Shown one piece after another: positions 34,054 through 37,493 of a stretch of 37,493 bases of DNA (the first letter of the stretch is position 1; each line of letters opens with the position of its first letter). Below the pieces are notes generated by a model that was given only the letters and a program-made list of their open reading frames with translations, ran no database searches and was not told the origin of the DNA. The stretch is taken from the NCBI RefSeq assembly GCF_001984715.1, contig NZ_MSPR01000020.1, positions 1 to 37,493 of the forward strand, in the 5' to 3' direction. The position numbers and the translations under genes were made by a program. This stretch comes from Streptococcus azizii (GTDB taxonomy: Bacteria > Bacillota > Bacilli > Lactobacillales > Streptococcaceae).

Positions 34054-34889
34054 TCTGCCTGTTTCATTTTAATCTTGCCTGAAACTCTTCCGCTGGAATG
34101 GTTGAGAATGTGGATTTGTTTTTCTTTAGCAAGTCCCCGCTTGTAACATCGACCATGTTACCGCTTAGTCTGAATGATGTATACTCTTTAAAAATCAAAA
34201 GGATACCTCGTCAAGAGTCTCGGGGAATGAATACCATGACTGGAGTTTTTACTTGTCAAAACCCCTGTTTTTGCTTTGAGTTTTTCCAAAGCTCCCAACT
34301 AATGCCAATAGTTGAGGGCTTTTTTTACGTTCACGTAGTTGCTAAAAAATAATCTATTTTTGGTTAAATGATTACCAGGTTGTGGTAAGTATTGTAATCT
34401 GGCTTAGCATTTACTATGGAATGAAAAAAGATTGAAGAATTGTCCTAAAAAGACATGTTCTCCAATCTGACTAATCTATTGGCTAGACTAATGTTTAGTT
34501 CAAGGCTCTGGACTTCTGTGGTCACTTTCTTGTTTCAACTGGTTAATCCTCGCTTTCCGATTTCTTGGCTCGGGCTAACCTAATCCACTGGATTAGGTTA
34601 CTCCCCGAACTGAGGTGGTCACTTTTTGATTTTTGGGTGACCAGTTGAAACAGTTTCCTGAACTGAGGTGGTCACTTTCTGATTTTCGGGTGACCAGTTG
34701 AAACAGTTCCCCGAACTGTTTCAATCCACTGGACTTACGACACTTTTTTATTTTCAGGTGTCGGATAAATTGGTCCACTGGAGTATCTATCCTCGCTTCC
34801 TAGTTTTAAGGCTCGGGCTAAAATAGTCCGCTGGACTGACCTCACTCTTCTGTTTCCAGGCTCGGGCTAAAATAGTCCGCTGGACTATT
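34054..34889. repeat. Gene-free repeat region downstream of guaA
   Basis: 836 bp without a convincing gene. At 34179-34235 a truncated miniature element begins with TACTCTTTAAAAATCAAAAG. From about 34500 on there are three copies of a GTGGTCACTTT..GGTGACCAGTTGAAACAGTT module, short palindromes such as CTAATCCACTGGATTAG and two copies of GGCTCGGGCTAAAATAGTCC. Words are shared with 24075-24275 and 32404-32606. Confidence 0.65.
34290..34326 (+). terminator. Intrinsic terminator
   Basis: AGCTCCCAACTA/TAGTTGAGGGCT with a 7-nt loop and six further T. The nearest upstream gene on this strand is the small one at 33733. Confidence 0.75.
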
Positions 34890-34891
34890 TT
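34869..34891 (-). terminator. Hairpin at the guaA stop codon
   Basis: AAAATAGTCC-GCT-GGACTATTTT, ten perfect pairs, overlapping the stop codon by two bases. On the guaA strand the 3' arm ends in TTTT, so it is a likely terminator. Confidence 0.55.
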
Positions 34892-36437
34892 ACTCCCACT
34901 CAACGGTTGCGGGTGGTTTGCTGGTGATGTCATAGACGATACGGTTGACATGATCCACTTCGTTAACGATGCGAACAGAGATTTTTTGGAGGACTTCCCA
35001 TGGAATTTTTGCAAAATCTGCCGTCATCCCATCAATAGAAGTAATGGCTCGAATAGCAATGGTGTAGTCATATGTTCGTCCGTCTCCCATAACACCGACA
35101 GAACGCACACCAGTATTGACAGTGAAGTATTGCCAGATATCGCGCTCAAGACCTGCTTTGGCGATTTCTTCACGAAGGATAGCATCAGATTCACGGACGG
35201 TTTCCAATTTTTCCTCAGTGATTTCCCCCATGACACGGATGGCTAGACCTGGACCTGGGAATGGTTGGCGCCATACGATTTCATCAGGCATGCCAAGTTC
35301 TGTCCCCAAGGCGCGAACCTCATCTTTATAAAGGGTATTGAGGGGTTCGATTAACTGGAATTGCATATCTTCTGGTAATCCGCCTACATTGTGATGGGAT
35401 TTTATCGTTTGAGCGGTTTCTGTTCCAGATTCGATAACATCTGTATACAGTGTTCCTTGGGCAAGAAATGCGACATCAGAGAGTTTACTTGCTTCATCAT
35501 CAAAGACATAGACAAATTCATTTCCGATGATTTTACGTTTTTGCTCAGGGTCAGCGATACCTGCTAGCTTGTCGAGGAAGCGTTTGGCTGCATCTGCCTT
35601 GACAATATTCAAGCCAAATTTTCCACCCAGCATTTCCATTACTTGATCAGCTTCCCCTTTGCGAAGTAGCCCGTGATCTACAAAGATACAGATGAGTTGG
35701 TCTCCGATTGCTTTTTGAAGAAGGACACCGACAACAGATGAATCTACTCCGCCAGAAAGGCCGAGGAGAACCTTCTTATCACCAACAGTTTTACGGATTC
35801 TTGCAATCTGCATATCAATGAAGTTGTCCATTGACCAGTCGCCCTTGGCACCGCAGATATGGAGAGCAAAATTCCGGAGAATATCATTTCCATAAACGGA
35901 GTGGCGTACTTCTGGATGGAATTGAATACCGTAAATTTTCTTGTCAGGATTTTCAATAGCTGCATAGGGGCAATCTGCTGAGGTTCCTGTACGGATAAAG
36001 TTATCAGGAATTTCTGTGACCGCATCTCCATGGCTCATCAATACAAGCTGTTCATCGGGAGTGCCTTCAAAGAGCGCTGAAGGGGTGTGAGTTAGGGTAG
36101 ATTGACCGTACTCACGATTTCCAGTCTTACCAGCAGGCAGCACCTTTCCTCCTAGTTTGTGGGTGATCAGTTGCATACCGTAGCAAATTCCGAGAATTGG
36201 AATCCCAAGTTCAAATATTTCAGGGTCAATATCAAAGGAACCTTCTTCATAGACCGAATTTGGACCACCTGAGAGAACGATTCCGATAGGATTGATGGCA
36301 CGCACTTCAGCTGCTGAAATCTTGTGGCTCTTGAGTTCAGAAAAGACACCAATCTCACGAATGCGGCGTGAAATCAGCTGATTGTACTGGCTACCATAGT
36401 CCAGAACGATGATTTTTTCGACGTCTTGGAGTGTCAT
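34890..36437 (-). CDS. guaA: GMP synthase (glutamine-hydrolysing)
   Basis: 515 residues from the ATG at 36437, where AAAGGAAA is well spaced; an upstream in-frame ATG at 36452 is less likely. The N-terminal class I glutamine amidotransferase has Cys in GICYGMQ and the His/Glu of FHPEV. The ATP-pyrophosphatase domain has the P-loop [12 protein letters not shown], and the C-terminal dimerisation domain ends KPPATVEWE. It converts XMP to GMP with ATP and glutamine. Divergent from a GntR regulator, an arrangement conserved in streptococci. Confidence 0.97.
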   Translation of the reverse strand: MTLQDVEKIIVLDYGSQYNQLISRRIREIGVFSELKSHKISAAEVRAINPIGIVLSGGPNSVYEEGSFDIDPEIFELGIPILGICYGMQLITHKLGGKVLPAGKTGNREYGQSTLTHTPSALFEGTPDEQLVLMSHGDAVTEIPDNFIRTGTSADCPYAAIENPDKKIYGIQFHPEVRHSVYGNDILRNFALHICGAKGDWSMDNFIDMQIARIRKTVGDKKVLLGLSGGVDSSVVGVLLQKAIGDQLICIFVDHGLLRKGEADQVMEMLGGKFGLNIVKADAAKRFLDKLAGIADPEQKRKIIGNEFVYVFDDEASKLSDVAFLAQGTLYTDVIESGTETAQTIKSHHNVGGLPEDMQFQLIEPLNTLYKDEVRALGTELGMPDEIVWRQPFPGPGLAIRVMGEITEEKLETVRESDAILREEIAKAGLERDIWQYFTVNTGVRSVGVMGDGRTYDYTIAIRAITSIDGMTADFAKIPWEVLQKISVRIVNEVDHVNRIVYDITSKPPATVEWE

Positions 36438-36532
36438 AGTATTTCCTTTCAATTCAAAATATCAAATGATGTTTCTTATTCTATCATAAAAACGAACAAT
36501 TTGCAGTAGAGATGGTTAAAAAGATAGAAATT

Positions 36533-36541
36533 TGGTACAAT
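36533..36541 (+). promoter_or_regulatory. Extended -10 promoter of the GntR gene
   Basis: TGGTACAAT in the 125-bp guaA/GntR gap, 24 nt before the start codon. Confidence 0.55.
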
Positions 36542-36564
36542 AGAAAGAAGAAAGAGGAGTAATG

Positions 36565-37263
36565 ATGAAAGCAGCTTATATTGCCATTCATGATAAGTTA
36601 AAAGAAGAAATTGATCGTGGAATATGGAAAATTGGAGAGCGCTTACCTAGCGAGAGGGATTTGGCAGAAGAGTTTGGAGTATCGAGAATGACCCTGCGCC
36701 AAGGGATTACGCTATTGGTAGAAGAAGGAGTCTTACAGCGAAAGGTAGGTTCAGGAACCTATGTGGCTAGCACCCGTGTTCAAGAAAAAATGCGGGGAAC
36801 CATGTCTTTTACTGATATTATTCAGCTGCAAGGGAAGGTTCCCTCCAGTCAACTCTTATCCTATATCCGAACAAAACCCAACGATAAAGAAGTTAGTCAG
36901 CTGAATTTACAGCCAGGAGACTATGTGGTGCGGATGGAACGTGTCCGTTTTGCGGATAACATTCCGGTTGTCTATGAAGTAGCCAGTATTCCTGAACGTC
37001 TGATACACAATGTTAAAAAAAGTGATGTGACCAATCATTTCTTTAAAGCCCTGACGGAAAACGGCTATCGCATCGGAAAAAGTAACCAGACTATCTACGC
37101 TCGTTTGGCCAATGAACAGGTAGCAAAGCATTTACAAATTGCTAAAAATCAGGCCATTTTAGCCCTACGTCAGGTATCCTACCTCGAAGATGGTCAACCT
37201 TTTGAATATGTGAATAGCCAGTATGTCGGGGAGCGGTTTGAATTCTATTTAGAAAATAATTGA
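36565..37263 (+). CDS. GntR-family regulator, HutC/UTRA type
   Basis: 232 residues. Of two consecutive ATG codons the second has the better distance from AGGAG. The N-terminal winged helix-turn-helix ([20 protein letters not shown], then [17 protein letters not shown]) is followed by a UTRA ligand-binding domain (from about residue 90: [32 protein letters not shown] and the closing [16 protein letters not shown]). UTRA regulators usually sense sugar phosphates. Its divergent position suggests it may influence guaA, but the effector is unknown. Confidence 0.92.
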   Translation: MKAAYIAIHDKLKEEIDRGIWKIGERLPSERDLAEEFGVSRMTLRQGITLLVEEGVLQRKVGSGTYVASTRVQEKMRGTMSFTDIIQLQGKVPSSQLLSYIRTKPNDKEVSQLNLQPGDYVVRMERVRFADNIPVVYEVASIPERLIHNVKKSDVTNHFFKALTENGYRIGKSNQTIYARLANEQVAKHLQIAKNQAILALRQVSYLEDGQPFEYVNSQYVGERFEFYLENN

Positions 37264-37287
37264 TTTACATAACTTTTATTATGTAAA
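37264..37287. promoter_or_regulatory. Palindrome after the GntR gene
   Basis: TTTACATAA-6 nt-TTATGTAAA, a perfect 9-bp inverted repeat one base beyond the stop codon. There is no T-run after it, so it is either a weak terminator or a protein-binding site. Confidence 0.4.
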
Positions 37288-37369
37288 CATTAACTGCGCT
37301 AATTCATTTTAGGGAGTTATTTCTTGAGGCAATTACTATCGAAGAAAAATCCTCTCCTAGTCATCTTGA

Positions 37370-37493
37370 TATACTCCCCTTATAGTGGACAGTGAAAAAA
37401 CAAAAATTCACTAGAAACTATAAGGGGAGTTTTCGTATGTCAAAAAGAAGTCCAAAGTCGGTAGAAGAAAAACTTGACGTTGTGATGCTTTAT
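37370..37493 (+). mobile_element. Left end of an IS3-like insertion sequence (cut by the window)
   Basis: The end contains ACTCCCCTTATAGT (37373-37386) and its exact complement ACTATAAGGGGAGT (37417-37430), just before a transposase start codon. The right end lies outside the window, so the exact terminus and target duplication cannot be seen. Confidence 0.7.
37437..37493 (+). CDS. IS3-family transposase OrfA (N-terminal 19 residues)
   Basis: It starts at ATG with AGGGGAG upstream and runs off the window. The visible residues (SKRSPKSVEEKLDVV) look like the start of the helix-turn-helix OrfA of IS3-family elements common in streptococci. Family assignment rests on this short stretch and the upstream terminal repeat. 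Confidence 0.65.
   Translation, partial: MSKRSPKSVEEKLDVVMLY

Noticed and set aside
34098..34352. Possible 84-residue gene
   Set aside because: No ribosome binding site, composition unlike a protein, and it overlaps a truncated miniature element and a terminator.
1..37493. tRNA or rRNA genes
   Set aside because: I saw no cloverleaf with TTCGA-type arms or rRNA-like stretch; a tRNA scan would be needed to be fully sure.

Overview
The window looks like the chromosome of a low-GC Gram-positive coccus of the genus Streptococcus, most likely S. suis or a close relative. The housekeeping block tdk-prfA-prmC-tsaC-glyA-nucleoid protein-lysozyme-like protein and the divergent guaA/GntR pair are streptococcal in order and sequence. 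The AGGAG ribosome binding sites, TGnTATAAT promoters and palindromic intergenic repeats fit the same group. The species call is from memory of gene order and protein sequence, not from a search.

Region 1 (1-15960) is an Rhs/YD-repeat polymorphic toxin locus. The 3' part of a giant YD-repeat protein (5' end outside the window) finishes with an Rhs core, a variable toxin tip and an immunity gene. Downstream, in the same orientation, lie four more tip/immunity cassettes (B-E) and one gutted cassette (F). Each carries only a fragment of the Rhs core, and none has a convincing promoter or full 5' end, so they look like silent donors for tip replacement. Cassette B encodes a barnase-like RNase with a barstar. 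C encodes a small DPPD/HMH toxin with an immunity protein. D encodes an unrecognised tip with a two-helix membrane immunity protein that is frameshifted in an A10 tract. E encodes a second barnase-like RNase paired with a SUKH-like immunity protein. Five copies of a ~138-bp element with GTGGTG...CACCAC ends sit exactly at the cassette boundaries. Each can fold as a three-way junction. Fragments of older immunity genes lie beside two of them.

Region 2 (15983-18543) holds a LysR regulator divergent from an alpha/beta hydrolase (frameshifted so that its catalytic His is lost) and a hexapeptide acetyltransferase. Region 3 (18956-23906) encodes a complete ABC importer: lipoprotein, two permeases and an ATPase. 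A calcineurin-type phosphoesterase follows, which suggests an organophosphate-type substrate.

Region 4 (24394-32086) is core chromosome: a 4-oxalocrotonate tautomerase divergent from tdk-prfA-prmC-tsaC-glyA-NdpA-like-lysozyme-like, then an SDR oxidoreductase and a Ser-rich lipoprotein ending at a strong terminator. Prf1 and its methyltransferase PrmC are adjacent and overlap by one base.

Region 5 (32195-34890) is mostly repeats: a mosaic of palindromic modules, seven full copies plus a partial copy of a 52-bp tandem unit, an XRE regulator with a divergently transcribed small gene, and more mosaic repeats. A ~200-bp inverted copy of this mosaic lies at 24075-24275, so the core block is bracketed by inverted repeats. 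Region 6 (34890-37493) holds guaA, a divergent GntR/UTRA regulator, and the left end of an IS3-like insertion sequence running off the window.
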